64,000 bases of DNA from Pseudochrobactrum sp. sp1633 (GCF_030376605.1 NZ_JARRAE010000006.1:1-64000); one strand, 5' to 3'; shown: positions 17,062 through 27,876, counted from the stretch's first letter. A program made the numbers and translations. The notes: generated by a model not told the origin, from the letters alone.

Positions 17062-17769
17062 CTATTGCGCAAAATACCAGTCAGTGAAAGCGTGGATATA
17101 AGCAGGGCTGCGCTCATCAAGCTCCCCACCCTGCACCACCATCAATATCCGCGACAATTCCGGTTGTATCTGGCTTGCAATATAATTTTCTGCCTGTGCC
17201 TGTAATTCATCCCCTGTCCGGTCAAAATGATAGCAGCGAAACAGTGCCAGACTACGCGCACTCATCACCACCACATAACCACCGGTATGGACAGCATCGT
17301 TCAGATCAATGCCGGTCTCTTCCAACACCTCTCGTCTGGCATTACCGGCAAAATCCACCTGCCCGCTGACAATATCCTGATCATCATTGGAACCGGCAGG
17401 AAAGTAAATCCTGCCGCCCACGGCATTATGAGCAGCCATCTGCCCCAGTAACAGCCGATTATCAGAAGACACGATCACGCCGCTGCCAAATATATGAAAC
17501 GGCTTGTCTGCTCTTTCATCTTTTCGCCAGTAAAGAAGGCTGCGAAAGCTCGTGCGCTGGTAAGATGCACTCAGTACGCCATCCTGCAATCTGGCCTGCG
17601 GCGCCAGATAGATTTCACCATCATAGAGATTAGGGTTGGCTGCCACTTCCTGCTGCCAGTTTTCATCAATAGCCAACCTGTTGCGCTCAACATAATCAGG
17701 CACACCTTCGCAGACGCTGACATGCACCTCGCTGACAGGATAAATCTTATTCTGATCTCTGGTTTGCAT
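17062..17769 (-). CDS. Nudix hydrolase-like protein
   Basis: 235 residues. The helix of the Nudix box is intact as NARREVLEETGIDL (REUXEEXGU pattern) but the preceding G-x5-E part is stretched (PAGSNDDQDIVSGQVDFAG), a variant also seen in some NUDIX proteins of Rhizobiales. The first about 70 residues are an extra N-terminal domain. Nudix enzymes cleave nucleoside diphosphates linked to another group; the target is not predictable. It starts 30 bases after the EEP-family gene on the same strand, implying an operon of two phosphate-ester hydrolases. Confidence 0.75.
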   Translation of the reverse strand: MQTRDQNKIYPVSEVHVSVCEGVPDYVERNRLAIDENWQQEVAANPNLYDGEIYLAPQARLQDGVLSASYQRTSFRSLLYWRKDERADKPFHIFGSGVIVSSDNRLLLGQMAAHNAVGGRIYFPAGSNDDQDIVSGQVDFAGNARREVLEETGIDLNDAVHTGGYVVVMSARSLALFRCYHFDRTGDELQAQAENYIASQIQPELSRILMVVQGGELDERSPAYIHAFTDWYFAQ

Positions 17770-17798
17770 TTCACACGGCTCCGCTGAGTTCGCCTGCC

Positions 17799-18983
17799 TT
17801 ACAGCTCAAGTGTGACAGCAACAGGACAATGATCGCTCGCCTTTGGCCGGTCCCAGCCGATGCGCGGAAAACGCGGCACGTCCTGCCCTTCCGGAAACAA
17901 TGTGCGGTAAGGCTGACCATTGCGGATAATTTGCGGTACAGCCTGCGGATTGCGCTTAGCCAGCGCAGGTGATGCCCAGATATAATCCAGCTGACACAGA
18001 TGGCGCTCCTGCGGGCCGCGTGTGTGATACAATGTCCAGCGATCAAGCACCGGACGCCGCTCCACAAGATTGACCGCAAACCCGTCTTCCAAAAACACAT
18101 TCAGGCAGTTTTCCGGTTCTTCCACCGGTGTAAAATTATGACCGTCCCACTGGTCACCGGTAATCGCAATTTTTTCATAATAATCATTGAGATCACCGCA
18201 GATCACCCATGAGGCATCAGCCGCATTTTCACGGCCGAACCTTTCTTCAATAATCATGCGAACGGCTTTTGCCTCGGCAACGCGCACCGGCAGCGTTGTC
18301 AGTTTCGGATCCTGCCCGTAACGCACACCGCCCATAGATTTGAAATGCGTTACAAACACCGTGAGCGGACGCCCGCCGATCCGCAGGTCAAGCATCAAGC
18401 AATCACGCTTGAAAACCCGCTCATGCGCTTCAATCCCCACGGATGCCAGAACCGGATCATAAATCCCTAAATCCTGATAAGTCAGATGGGCATTGCTCTC
18501 CAGCTTCACCAGTTCAATCGCATGGCCACTTTGCGTGGTATCACGCATCATCACACTGACATCAATGCCGCGACTGTCATTGCCGTCAATCAGGTATTTA
18601 TGTTTGTAACCCTGCCCCACCATTTTGAATAAATAGCCATACTCGAAGGCATTCAGCGCAGTGAGATCATCAACCTCCTGCAAACAGAGAATATCCGCCC
18701 GCGTCTGCGCAATCGACAATGCGGAAAGCTGACGGGTATCATCCGTATGCGCGACCATACGCGCCTGCTCAAGCTGCCGGTACTGTGCTTCAGTATCAAT
18801 CGCAAAGAGTTGCAGTGAGCGATCCTGTCGCAACTCGTTGCGGTAGCCGGTGAAATCAAACCGGCGCATCAGATTTTCAATATTAAATGTCGCCAGTGTA
18901 AATGAAACCGAACCTTCTGCCGGAGCACTGTTATTGACCGGTTCATGCTGCACGGAAATTGTTTCAGACATCACTTTACTCAT
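17799..18983 (-). CDS. Endonuclease/exonuclease/phosphatase-family protein
   Basis: 394 residues. The EEP fold is shown by LATFNIENL near the N-terminus (metal Asn), DILCLQEVD (metal Glu), VFVTHFKSMGG, WVICGDLNDYYE (catalytic Asp/Asn) and the terminal ASDHCPVAVTLEL (catalytic His). No signal peptide is seen, so probably cytoplasmic. Members include DNA-repair nucleases and phosphodiesterases; nothing shows which this is. First gene of a two-gene unit with the Nudix protein. Confidence 0.87.
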   Translation of the reverse strand: MSKVMSETISVQHEPVNNSAPAEGSVSFTLATFNIENLMRRFDFTGYRNELRQDRSLQLFAIDTEAQYRQLEQARMVAHTDDTRQLSALSIAQTRADILCLQEVDDLTALNAFEYGYLFKMVGQGYKHKYLIDGNDSRGIDVSVMMRDTTQSGHAIELVKLESNAHLTYQDLGIYDPVLASVGIEAHERVFKRDCLMLDLRIGGRPLTVFVTHFKSMGGVRYGQDPKLTTLPVRVAEAKAVRMIIEERFGRENAADASWVICGDLNDYYEKIAITGDQWDGHNFTPVEEPENCLNVFLEDGFAVNLVERRPVLDRWTLYHTRGPQERHLCQLDYIWASPALAKRNPQAVPQIIRNGQPYRTLFPEGQDVPRFPRIGWDRPKASDHCPVAVTLEL

Positions 18984-19300
18984 TATGGTTTCATCCGCAG
19001 GCTGGCGTGTTTCAATGCAAGATCTTGCAGTAACCGGCAGAAATCAAAGGCAGAATTAGAGTGCTTCGTCGTTATTGGCTTCAGCCGGCACACCCGACAA
19101 GACAGAAACAGGAGAATCCGGAGCAGGCATTGCCGGTGCAGTTGAATGCTGCACGCTCCAACCTAACCACCGCATAGTGAATTGCAATCACTCATCGGGG
19201 TTGAAGCAAAATTACTGCAAAATATCATGCCCCCTTAAAATAGCGGCATTTCAGGATTATATTAACAAACAATTATATATATTCACGAACGGATATCGAT
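18984..19300. other. Divergent intergenic region
   Basis: 317 bases between the EEP gene (minus) and the BA14K-like gene (plus). It should carry both promoters. A 39-codon minus-strand frame at 19056-19175 is Pro/Ala rich and has no ribosome-binding site; I do not call it a gene. Confidence 0.5.
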
Positions 19301-19732
19301 ATGTTCAGATCCATTCTGACAACCACAATGGCATTGCTGAGTGTCACGTTAGTTTCAGTAACAGCGGCCAGCGCAGGCGGCAATCAGATCAGCGGCGGCA
19401 TTCCTTCGCTCCGCGGCGATGGCATACTGATCATTGGCGGCATTACCGGCGGCAGCCGCACAGATCCCGCCACCCGTAATTGCTACGGCTCAACGCGCTG
19501 CAAAGAAAGCGGCTCGTATTATACCGAAGAAGGCATTCTCAATTATAAGAACCGCGATCCGCTGGTTCAGCGCGGTGCATCAAAACGCATAGGCTCGGCA
19601 AAATCGGTCAATGCAGGCGATAATATTAATCACAGCCAATGGTGCAGCAACCAATATCAGTCCTATCGTGCTTCCGATAATACTTACCAGCCTTATGCCG
19701 GTGTACGGAAAGCCTGTAACTCACCGTTTTAA
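19301..19732 (+). CDS. Secreted BA14K-like small protein
   Basis: 143 residues with a signal peptide (MFRSILTTTMALLSVTLVSVTAASA) and a Gly/Ser-rich mature N-terminus. The C-terminal WCSNQYQSYRASDNTYQPYAGVRKAC matches the BA14K pattern (WC-x-Y-x-SY-x-NTY-x-Y-G-x-C), named after the 14-kDa Brucella immunoreactive, lectin-like protein. Two additional cysteines (NCYGSTRC) lie in the middle. Exported to the periplasm or surface; the biochemical role in this family is poorly defined. Single gene. Confidence 0.7.
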   Translation: MFRSILTTTMALLSVTLVSVTAASAGGNQISGGIPSLRGDGILIIGGITGGSRTDPATRNCYGSTRCKESGSYYTEEGILNYKNRDPLVQRGASKRIGSAKSVNAGDNINHSQWCSNQYQSYRASDNTYQPYAGVRKACNSPF

Positions 19733-19733
19733 T

Positions 19734-19770
19734 AAAAAATTCTCCCCTCAGAAAAACATCCGAGGGGAGA
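19734..19770 (-). terminator. Terminator of the orphan binding-protein gene
   Basis: Minus-strand stem TCTCCCCTC/GAGGGGAGA (12-base loop) followed by a run of T. It lies in the short gap between two converging genes and has a T-run only for the minus strand. Confidence 0.85.
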
Positions 19771-19802
19771 ACCAATGTTTCAGCTAAAAAACGCAGCGCT
19801 TT

Positions 19803-21422
19803 TTAGTCCTTGCTTACTTCAATAATATAGTTGGCATCAGCCACCATATTGAAGTTTTTCACATTCTTTGCGGCAACGACTGTTTCAATCTGCTGATACA
19901 GCATTACAAACGGGCTGGTATCCTGAAAATCCTTCTGGATTTTGTGATACATCTGTTCACGCTTTGCTGTGTCTGTTTCTTTGGCAGCAGCCATTGTTTC
20001 TTTGGACATTTCAGGAATGTCCCAAGTGCTGCGCCATGCAGTCGTTTTCATTTCAACATCATCGCCATTGTTCGGATTATAGGCAAAGGTCGATGCATTG
20101 GTATGCGGATCCCAGTAGTCAGGCCCCCAGATGCCGAGTGAAAGCTCATGCTTACGCGCGCGCACTTTCGTGGTTGTCAGCTTGCCATCACCCTGCAACA
20201 GCTCAACTTTAATACCGGCTTTAGCAAAAGTCTGCTGAATGCTTTCGGCAATACCAACACCCGGCTGCGTATTACGCACATCGAGCGTGATGCTGAAACC
20301 ATCTTTCAGACCGGCATCAGCCAGCAGCTGCTTGGCCTTTTCAACATCCAGTTTAAACGGCTTATCATCAACCGCGCCGAACATGCCCATCGGCAGGAAA
20401 GACTGGTGGATACGGCCAATGCCTTTGATCAGCGTGTTTTCAATCGCATCATAATCCACGAGATATTTCATTGCCTGACGCACTTCAGGTTTGGCAAGAT
20501 TTGCCACGTTCTGATTGGCTGTCAGATAATAGGTGCGTCCCTTCGGGGCGCTCAAAACATTGAAATCGCTGTTTTTGGCGAATTCAGCAATATCACCCGG
20601 CTCAAGATTACGTGCGACGTCAATATCACCGGCCTGCAACAGCAGACGCTGAGACATGCTTTCTTTCACATGGCGATAAATAGCGCGCTCTACAGCCGGT
20701 TTTGTACCACTGTAATTTTCATTGCGATCCAGAAGAATAACTTCATTCGGACGCCATTCGCGCAAGGAATAAACGCCGGAGCCTGCATAGTTACGCTTCA
20801 GCCAGTCATAGCCGAAATCCGTGTCAAAAGGCTTGGCTTCAGTTTTTTCAACTTTAACCGCATGTTCTTCAACCAACTTGCTGTCAACGATGGAAGCCAC
20901 ACTGGAAGACAGTCCGTTGAGAACAAAGCTCGGCGCAAATGTTTCTTCCGTGGAGAACACGACCGTATAATCATCCGGTGCCGTGATCAGTTTTTCCACA
21001 TTGTCTTTGTTCAGGCCAAACTGGCTGATAATGAATGCAGGGCTGAGATCAAGCTTGATAGCGCGATGCAGAGAATAAACCACATCCTTCGCGGTCAGCG
21101 GATTGCCGGAAGCAAATTTAAGCCCCTGCTTGACCTTAAAGGTAATGGTCTTGCCGTCTTCTGAAATTGTCCAGCTTTCCGCAACTTGCGGAATGATCTT
21201 GCCCGGATCTTTAGGATCTGTTGTCACCAGACGTTCATAGGTATTGGTCAGAATTTCAGACGTGGTGATCTCAAAAATTTCTGCCGGATCGAGAGAAATC
21301 ACATCATCAATGGCCATAGCCATAATCAGCGTATTTGCCGGTGTTGCCGCCTGAGCATTCGCTGCCAGACCAAGCACAGATGCACAGGCCAGAGCCAGCG
21401 TGTATTTTTTAATTATAGTCAT
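19803..21422 (-). CDS. Orphan ABC substrate-binding protein, family 5
   Basis: 539 residues with a signal peptide (MTIIKKYTLALACASVLGLAANAQA). IDDVISLDPAEIFEITTSEIL, ASGNPLTAKDVVYSLHRAI, GSGVYSLREWRPNEVILL and KPEVRQAMKYLVDYDAI match family 5 solute-binding proteins. No permease or ATPase gene is next to it, so it must share membrane components with another transporter or be a stand-alone remnant. It is only distantly similar to the binding protein at 9867-11492 and is not a recent duplicate. Confidence 0.9.
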   Translation of the reverse strand: MTIIKKYTLALACASVLGLAANAQAATPANTLIMAMAIDDVISLDPAEIFEITTSEILTNTYERLVTTDPKDPGKIIPQVAESWTISEDGKTITFKVKQGLKFASGNPLTAKDVVYSLHRAIKLDLSPAFIISQFGLNKDNVEKLITAPDDYTVVFSTEETFAPSFVLNGLSSSVASIVDSKLVEEHAVKVEKTEAKPFDTDFGYDWLKRNYAGSGVYSLREWRPNEVILLDRNENYSGTKPAVERAIYRHVKESMSQRLLLQAGDIDVARNLEPGDIAEFAKNSDFNVLSAPKGRTYYLTANQNVANLAKPEVRQAMKYLVDYDAIENTLIKGIGRIHQSFLPMGMFGAVDDKPFKLDVEKAKQLLADAGLKDGFSITLDVRNTQPGVGIAESIQQTFAKAGIKVELLQGDGKLTTTKVRARKHELSLGIWGPDYWDPHTNASTFAYNPNNGDDVEMKTTAWRSTWDIPEMSKETMAAAKETDTAKREQMYHKIQKDFQDTSPFVMLYQQIETVVAAKNVKNFNMVADANYIIEVSKD

Positions 21423-21573
21423 GAGTTTCCCCTCACTCTCCGCCTGAATCCTGTCGCTGTATAAGGACTCAGATTTATTAAGTTATAACAAGGTCAGGCT
21501 ACAGGATCGCCGGATAAAGCCAAGCATCTTTTTATAAAGAAAGTCGTAAATTCAGCAGGTTAAGCACCAAAGC

Positions 21574-21609
21574 ATATCGCAATTAAATACATCCATTTAA
21601 CTGCGATAT
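21574..21609. repeat. Palindromic repeat, copy A
   Basis: Hairpin with 15-base arms (ATATCGCAATTAAAT and its near-exact complement, one mismatch) and a 6-base loop. The left arm with its flank matches copy B at 38529-38546 at 15 of 17 bases. An intergenic palindromic element of the kind scattered in Brucella-like genomes. Confidence 0.6.
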
Positions 21610-21641
21610 ACTTCAGCTGAGACTCTGCCCGCTTAAGATAT

Positions 21642-21668
21642 AAAAAAGCCGGAGCAATGCTCCGGCTT
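21642..21668 (-). terminator. Terminator of the aminotransferase gene
   Basis: Stem AGCCGGAGC/GCTCCGGCT with a 3-base loop followed on the minus strand by six T, 20 bases after the stop codon. Confidence 0.92.
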
Positions 21669-21688
21669 TGATATTTCAATGAGGACGA

Positions 21689-22906
21689 TTACTTCTGATG
21701 GGCGCGGATCAGATTGCCCAACCGCTTAATACCTTCGTCAATCATCTCATCATTGGCGCAGGAATATGCCAGTCGCAGTGTATTGGCACCGGTGCCATCC
21801 GCATGGAAAGCCTTACCCGGCACAAAGGCCACTTTTTCCGTTGCAATCGCAGCGGCGAGCAGATCAGCACCATTCATATAGTCCGGCAGCGTCACCCAGA
21901 TGAACATACCGCCCTCAGGCTTTGTCCATGTAGCCGACTTCGGCATATATTTATCCAGCGCTTCCAGCATCTTATTACGACGATGCGAGTAAACAGCCCG
22001 GATTTTGGCAATCTGCGGATCAAAACCGTTGGCAGCAACATAATGCACAGCCAGCTGGTTGATGGTTGAAGAATGCAGATCAGCAGCCTGCTTCATCAGC
22101 ACCAGCTTGCGGATAACCGTGGCATTAGCAACCACATAACCAACACGCAGACCAGGTGCCAGAGTTTTGGAGAAGCTGCCGCAATAGATAGTGCGGGTGT
22201 TTTCAATCGAACCTTTACGCTCAATTTCCAGCGCGAGAACGGGCGGAACCGGTGTACCGTCGAAACGCAGATACTGATAGGCAGCATCTTCAATCAGCGC
22301 GATATCCATTTCATCGCCCAGATCAAGCAGCTTTTCACGGCCTTCACGATCAATCGTCTCACCGGTCGGATTGCTGAAATCAGCAGAGAAATAAGCGAAT
22401 TTCACCTTACCGCCGGCATTTGCAGCAGCTTCTTCATAGGAAGCAGGCGTGCGATTGCCGTTTGGCTGCAAAGTATCATAGGTCGGCTCATAGGCATTGA
22501 AAGCCTGCAACGCACCGAGATAAGTCGGACGAACAACCAGCGCCGTATCATTTGGCGACAGGAACAGCTTGCCGATATAATCCAGCGCCTGCTGCGAACC
22601 GGAAGTAATGAAAATATTCTCCGCCGAGCAAGGCACGCCGATCTTTGCCATCTCTCCCTGCAACCATTCGCGCAGAGGCTTATAGCCTTCACTCACAGAA
22701 TATTGCAGCGCCGCATCGGACTTGCCCGAGGCAAAAATATCGGCATAGGCTGCTTTAAACTCTTCCGCCGGAAACAATTTCGGATCAGGAATACCGCCCG
22801 CGAAAGAAATAATATCCGGACGCTCAAGCAGTTTCAACAATTCACGAATTTCAGACGCCTTCATACGCGATGAGCGTGTGGCGAATATTTTTTCCCAATC
22901 CAGCAT
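21689..22906 (-). CDS. PLP-dependent aminotransferase, class I/II (2-aminoadipate type)
   Basis: 405 residues. The PLP lysine lies in GSFSKTLAPGLRVGYV; DFSNPTG and the acidic IEDAAYQYLRF give the cofactor-ring contacts. The N-terminal IISFAGGIPDPKLFPAEEF and SGSQQALDYIGKLF match the LysN/ARO8-like group that transaminates 2-aminoadipate, aromatic or branched-chain amino acids. Ile/Val/Leu genes are close by, but nothing in the sequence fixes the substrate. Single gene with its own terminator. Confidence 0.9.
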   Translation of the reverse strand: MLDWEKIFATRSSRMKASEIRELLKLLERPDIISFAGGIPDPKLFPAEEFKAAYADIFASGKSDAALQYSVSEGYKPLREWLQGEMAKIGVPCSAENIFITSGSQQALDYIGKLFLSPNDTALVVRPTYLGALQAFNAYEPTYDTLQPNGNRTPASYEEAAANAGGKVKFAYFSADFSNPTGETIDREGREKLLDLGDEMDIALIEDAAYQYLRFDGTPVPPVLALEIERKGSIENTRTIYCGSFSKTLAPGLRVGYVVANATVIRKLVLMKQAADLHSSTINQLAVHYVAANGFDPQIAKIRAVYSHRRNKMLEALDKYMPKSATWTKPEGGMFIWVTLPDYMNGADLLAAAIATEKVAFVPGKAFHADGTGANTLRLAYSCANDEMIDEGIKRLGNLIRAHQK

Positions 22907-23111
22907 GGGGGTTCCTCATAAAGTCAAAAACATGGCGTGCAATAAAACATAAAACTTAACTAAAAGCTGTGTGCCTTTGGTGATTACCTTATGCGTATTT
23001 CACAACAAAACAAGCAAAATATGTCAGCATTACTGACCTTTATTCACTTTATTGCGATCACGCCAGATAATTTGTCAGATTCAATCAAAAACAGACCTGA
23101 AAAGCTAACAA

Positions 23112-23618
23112 TCATACGTTCACAGCGATTGGACGGAACATCATCACCTCATCAAACTTTTCTCCGTTGAGAGAAATCCAATTCGGCCGGCGTCCGAATT
23201 CTGTATAGCCTTCACGCTTATAAAGCCGCCATGCAGTTTCATTATCGGCGAGAACGCTCAGCTCAAGCTGGCTGATGTTATTTTCACGCGCATAGAGCTC
23301 AACAGCCTGCATCAGTTTCTGGGCAATGCCGTTACCGCGCATCTCACTTTTCACATAAACCATCACAACAATCGCGCGATGTGCTGTTCTTATACCTGCC
23401 TGCGGCCACAGGCCGATAAGTCCGACGGTCTTGTCACCATGAAAAGCAGCAAAAACCGGTGCGCTTAATTTTGCACGCCAATCATCATCGGAAAATTTAA
23501 CCCAGTCTTCATAAGCAGAACTATAGGCCTCCGGATGCAGTTTCAGTGCCTCCAGCCGTATTTCCCGCAAGATTGCAAAGTCTTCAGGCATCAACTGCCG
23601 GACTGTAATTCCTGTCAT
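23112..23618 (-). CDS. GNAT-family N-acetyltransferase
   Basis: 168 residues from ATG at 23618, with GGGAGG about 8 bases upstream; a GTG two codons earlier is too close to that site. The acetyl-CoA motif MRGNGIAQKLMQAVELYA and the following LSVLADNETAWRLYKREGYTEFG are typical GNAT motifs A and B. The substrate is unknown. It follows ilvC in the same direction but a large hairpin separates them. Confidence 0.88.
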   Translation of the reverse strand: MTGITVRQLMPEDFAILREIRLEALKLHPEAYSSAYEDWVKFSDDDWRAKLSAPVFAAFHGDKTVGLIGLWPQAGIRTAHRAIVVMVYVKSEMRGNGIAQKLMQAVELYARENNISQLELSVLADNETAWRLYKREGYTEFGRRPNWISLNGEKFDEVMMFRPIAVNV

Positions 23619-23654
23619 TATCACATCCTCCCGTCAGCAGTACTGCCATAAATA

Positions 23655-23693
23655 ATCAGGCCCGCACAAACAAATCTTTGTGCGGGCCTGATA
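23655..23693 (-). terminator. Probable terminator of ilvC
   Basis: Long stem (CAGGCCCGCACAAA-type 14-base arms, 5-base loop) downstream of the ilvC stop; the following T-tract (ATTATTT) is short, so termination may be partial. Confidence 0.7.
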
Positions 23694-23717
23694 ATCAGTA
23701 AAATATTACCGAATGTA

Positions 23718-24795
<1,078 letters not shown>

Positions 24796-24848
24796 TTATG
24801 CTGTAACGGGTTTGTCTTGCAAAACCGGCACTGTCTCCTCCGGCTTTT

Positions 24849-25508
24849 TTAAGCGCCGGTTTTATTCCCGTAGAGTGCGAAGAACTGACGCGTTGCCGTT
24901 CTGGCATCGCGGATAATCTCCGCATCACTGACTTCATGGCGGTCGCCGAGCAGCAGACGGATCTGCATATCGCGCACCACAAGTCCGAAAAACGAGGCAA
25001 AGGCCTCATCAATATCGTTAAAATCCAGCAAACCGGCATCCCGACCGGTTTCAAGAACCGGTTTGAGGCGGCGTGCCATAGCAATTGGTCCGTTGTTCAG
25101 CACAATCTCGCCAAGCGCCGATTTACCTGAACCTGCATGGCTCACAGCCAGACGGTTCAATGCAATCGACGTGCTGCCGGAAAGCACCAGCAGCCAGTCG
25201 CGGGCAAAATGCTCAAAGCTGGTAAAGAGTGACTCTTCGTCCAGCCCTTCCCGTGCCACCGGCACAACACGAACTTTAGAGGCCTGCCACTGCACAGTTG
25301 CTGTCAGCAGTCCGTCACGGTCGTTAAACCATTTATAGAGCGTTTCCTTGGAACAGCTTGCGCGTCTTGCAACGCCAGCCATCGTCAGACTGTCACCGCC
25401 CTCAACAAGCAGTTCAAGCGCAGCATTCAGCACATCCTTTTGACGATCTGTCAGCTCTGTGCCAATCACGACATTGCTTTCGATACCCTCAGGCTGCTGC
25501 AGCTGCAC
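24849..25508 (-). CDS. TetR/AcrR-family transcriptional regulator
   Basis: 219 residues from GTG at 25508 with GGAG about 10 bases upstream. The N-terminal helix-turn-helix is clear (RQKDVLNAALELL, LTMAGVARRASCSKETLYKWFNDRDGLL, about 22-68); the remainder is the ligand-binding helical domain. It lies upstream of ilvC on the same strand with a 77-base gap, so co-transcription is possible, and has a palindromic site of its own at 25569-25583. Ligand unknown. Confidence 0.88.
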   Translation of the reverse strand: MQLQQPEGIESNVVIGTELTDRQKDVLNAALELLVEGGDSLTMAGVARRASCSKETLYKWFNDRDGLLTATVQWQASKVRVVPVAREGLDEESLFTSFEHFARDWLLVLSGSTSIALNRLAVSHAGSGKSALGEIVLNNGPIAMARRLKPVLETGRDAGLLDFNDIDEAFASFFGLVVRDMQIRLLLGDRHEVSDAEIIRDARTATRQFFALYGNKTGA

Positions 25509-25568
25509 GCTCTTACGCTCCTTGAATTCTGTGTTTGAACGGCCACCTGACAGATTCTCATCATGCGT

Positions 25569-25583
25569 ACCGTACGTTACGGT
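25569..25583. promoter_or_regulatory. TetR-type operator upstream of the regulator gene
   Basis: Perfect palindrome ACCGTA-cgt-TACGGT about 60 bases before the GTG start. On the minus strand it directly follows a plausible promoter (TTGCAT, 17-base spacer, CATAGT), the position expected for autorepression. Confidence 0.55.
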
Positions 25584-25659
25584 TCGGACTATGCCGTCAC
25601 ATTAAAAACAATGCAAGAGGGATTTTTTGAGTAGCAGCAACTTTATGCAGCAAATGCCG

Positions 25660-27609
25660 CTAAAGATTAACCTGCGTCCCGATTTCAACTACACGCCCTG
25701 TCGGAATTTGGAAATATTCCGTGGCATCCGAGGCACTGCGGGCAAGCGTAATAAACAATTTGGCCTGCCAATGCGGCATCGGAGAGCGTGGTGAAATACG
25801 CAAGACACGCCGCGACAAGAAGAATGACGTTGTCATAATATCATATTTCCAGCCGAGCTTCCGGCAGATCCCCAGCGCGCGCGGAATATTAGGCGACTGC
25901 ATGTAGCCGAAAGTCAGCGTCACCTGCATAAACCGGTCGCTATATTGCGATACACGCGCACGGTCATCCTCAGCCACCCAAGGGCGCGGTGCCGTCACGA
26001 CAGTCAGGATCACATTATTCTCGTGCAAAACTTTGTAATGCTTAAGGCTATGCATCAATGCTGTCGGCACACTGGACGGATCACCGGTCAGGAACACCGC
26101 GGTACCCGCCACAATCACCGGCTCTTTGCGCGCCATCTGGCTCACAATAATATCAAGCGGTACTTCTGTTTTGCGGGATTTCTGAAACAGGTGACGACTA
26201 CCGCGCACCCATGTCCACATCACCAGCAGCACCAGTGCGGCCACCACGATCGACGCCCAACCACCCTGATGTACTTTAACCAGATTGGCACTGAAGAACA
26301 TCAGATCCACAATAATAAAGCCAACGATCGGCACCAGCACAACCGGCAGACTCCATTTCCACAATCTGCGCATGACAAAGAACAGCAGGATAGTCGTGAC
26401 CAGCATATTACCGGTTACGGCAATACCATAGGCCGCCGCCAGATTACTGGATTTTTGAAAGGTAACGACAAGCAGAACAACAGCAATGCCCAGCAGCATA
26501 TTAATGCGTGGCATATAAATTTGTCCGTGCAGCGTTTCAGATGTATGCAGCACTTCCAGTCGCGGCAGAATATTCAGCTGTACGGCCTGACGTGCCAGTG
26601 AATAGGTACCGGTCAAAACCGCTTGACTGGCGATAACAGTGGCAGCTGTTGCCAGCACAACCATCGGCAGCAATGCCCATTGCGGCATCATCTGGAAAAA
26701 CGGGTTACGTACTTCTTCGCCGCCTGCAGCACTATGCGACAGGATAAATGCGCCCTGCCCGAAATAGTTCAGGATCAGACTCGGAAACACAATCCACAGC
26801 CAGGCACGCACAATCGGCTTACGCCCGAAATGGCCGAGATCGGCATAAAGCGCCTCGGCACCGGTAACTGCCAGAAAAATCGCGCCGATTGTTGCAAAAG
26901 ACGTGGCCGGATTGCCGCCCAGAAAAGCGAAGGCATAATAAGGATTAAGCCCTGAAAGAATGCCCGGATCATCGAAAATATGAATAAAACCGGTGAGCCC
27001 CAGCGCCAAAAACCACAGCAGCATAATCGGCCCGAAAATACTGGCCATACGCCCTGTGCCATGCCGCTGCACAAAGAAAAGCACCAGCAGAATAGTGATC
27101 GTGATCGGCACCACATAATGCGTCATCTGCGGCGCTACAATTTCAAGCCCCTCAACGGCTGACAGCACCGAGATTGCCGGTGTGATCACCGCATCGCCAA
27201 AAAACAAAGACGCGCCGATAATACCGATACCAAGAATAATATCCGGACGGCTGGCAAAGCTGGAGCGCACCAGCGCCATCAGCGAGAGAATACCGCCCTC
27301 GCCGTTATTATCGGCGCGCAGCACAAACAAGACGTATTTCACAGTCACGATTAGCGCGAGCGACCAGACGATAAGAGATATCACGCCGAGAATTTCTCCG
27401 CGCAACAGGTTACCGTCCGTAATTGAGGCATGCAGCGCTTCACGAAACGCATAAATCGGGCTGGTGCCAATATCGCCATAAACGACACCAAGCGCACCCA
27501 TCATCAAAAGCTTCAGACTTCCCGCATGGCTATGCGGATCATTATGGCCATCGTCTGCGCTGGCCGGCGCTTCCTGAATTGCAATATCTTCACGTTGCGC
27601 CTGATTCAT
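25660..27609 (-). CDS. kup: Kup-family potassium uptake protein
   Basis: 649 residues. The first span holds the diagnostic MGALGVVYGDIGTSPIYAFREAL (about 37-59), followed by eleven further spans (e.g. GEILGVISLIVWSLALIVTVKYV) and a C-terminal cytoplasmic domain (about 460-649, GTAVFLTGDPSSVPTALMHSLKH). Kup proteins are proton-coupled K+ importers of the inner membrane, important at low pH. Single gene. Rhizobiales often carry several copies. Confidence 0.95.
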   Translation of the reverse strand: MNQAQREDIAIQEAPASADDGHNDPHSHAGSLKLLMMGALGVVYGDIGTSPIYAFREALHASITDGNLLRGEILGVISLIVWSLALIVTVKYVLFVLRADNNGEGGILSLMALVRSSFASRPDIILGIGIIGASLFFGDAVITPAISVLSAVEGLEIVAPQMTHYVVPITITILLVLFFVQRHGTGRMASIFGPIMLLWFLALGLTGFIHIFDDPGILSGLNPYYAFAFLGGNPATSFATIGAIFLAVTGAEALYADLGHFGRKPIVRAWLWIVFPSLILNYFGQGAFILSHSAAGGEEVRNPFFQMMPQWALLPMVVLATAATVIASQAVLTGTYSLARQAVQLNILPRLEVLHTSETLHGQIYMPRINMLLGIAVVLLVVTFQKSSNLAAAYGIAVTGNMLVTTILLFFVMRRLWKWSLPVVLVPIVGFIIVDLMFFSANLVKVHQGGWASIVVAALVLLVMWTWVRGSRHLFQKSRKTEVPLDIIVSQMARKEPVIVAGTAVFLTGDPSSVPTALMHSLKHYKVLHENNVILTVVTAPRPWVAEDDRARVSQYSDRFMQVTLTFGYMQSPNIPRALGICRKLGWKYDIMTTSFFLSRRVLRISPRSPMPHWQAKLFITLARSASDATEYFQIPTGRVVEIGTQVNL

Positions 27610-27876
27610 AAAATACCTTTAATGCAGGGTGAGCAAAGATAACCGGATAGATGTGAGAAAACGGATTTATCTTACTCTCAATATAAACACTTTCCGACAA
27701 CAAATAAAACAGCCGGAAAGGCCGTATATAAATGCTCAAATTCAGATAAAAACAATAGTGCAACAATGCATATCTGCCCCGATGAGGCATAACAAAATCG
27801 GATAGCTCATCAGGTCATTAATTAAATGAAATCAATTCATTAAGCGCAAAAATTGAATCAAAACAAAAAATGCATT

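Noticed and set aside
19056-19175. 39-codon minus-strand frame, Pro/Ala-rich
   Set aside because: No ribosome-binding site and no family; could be a gene-end relic but unsupported.
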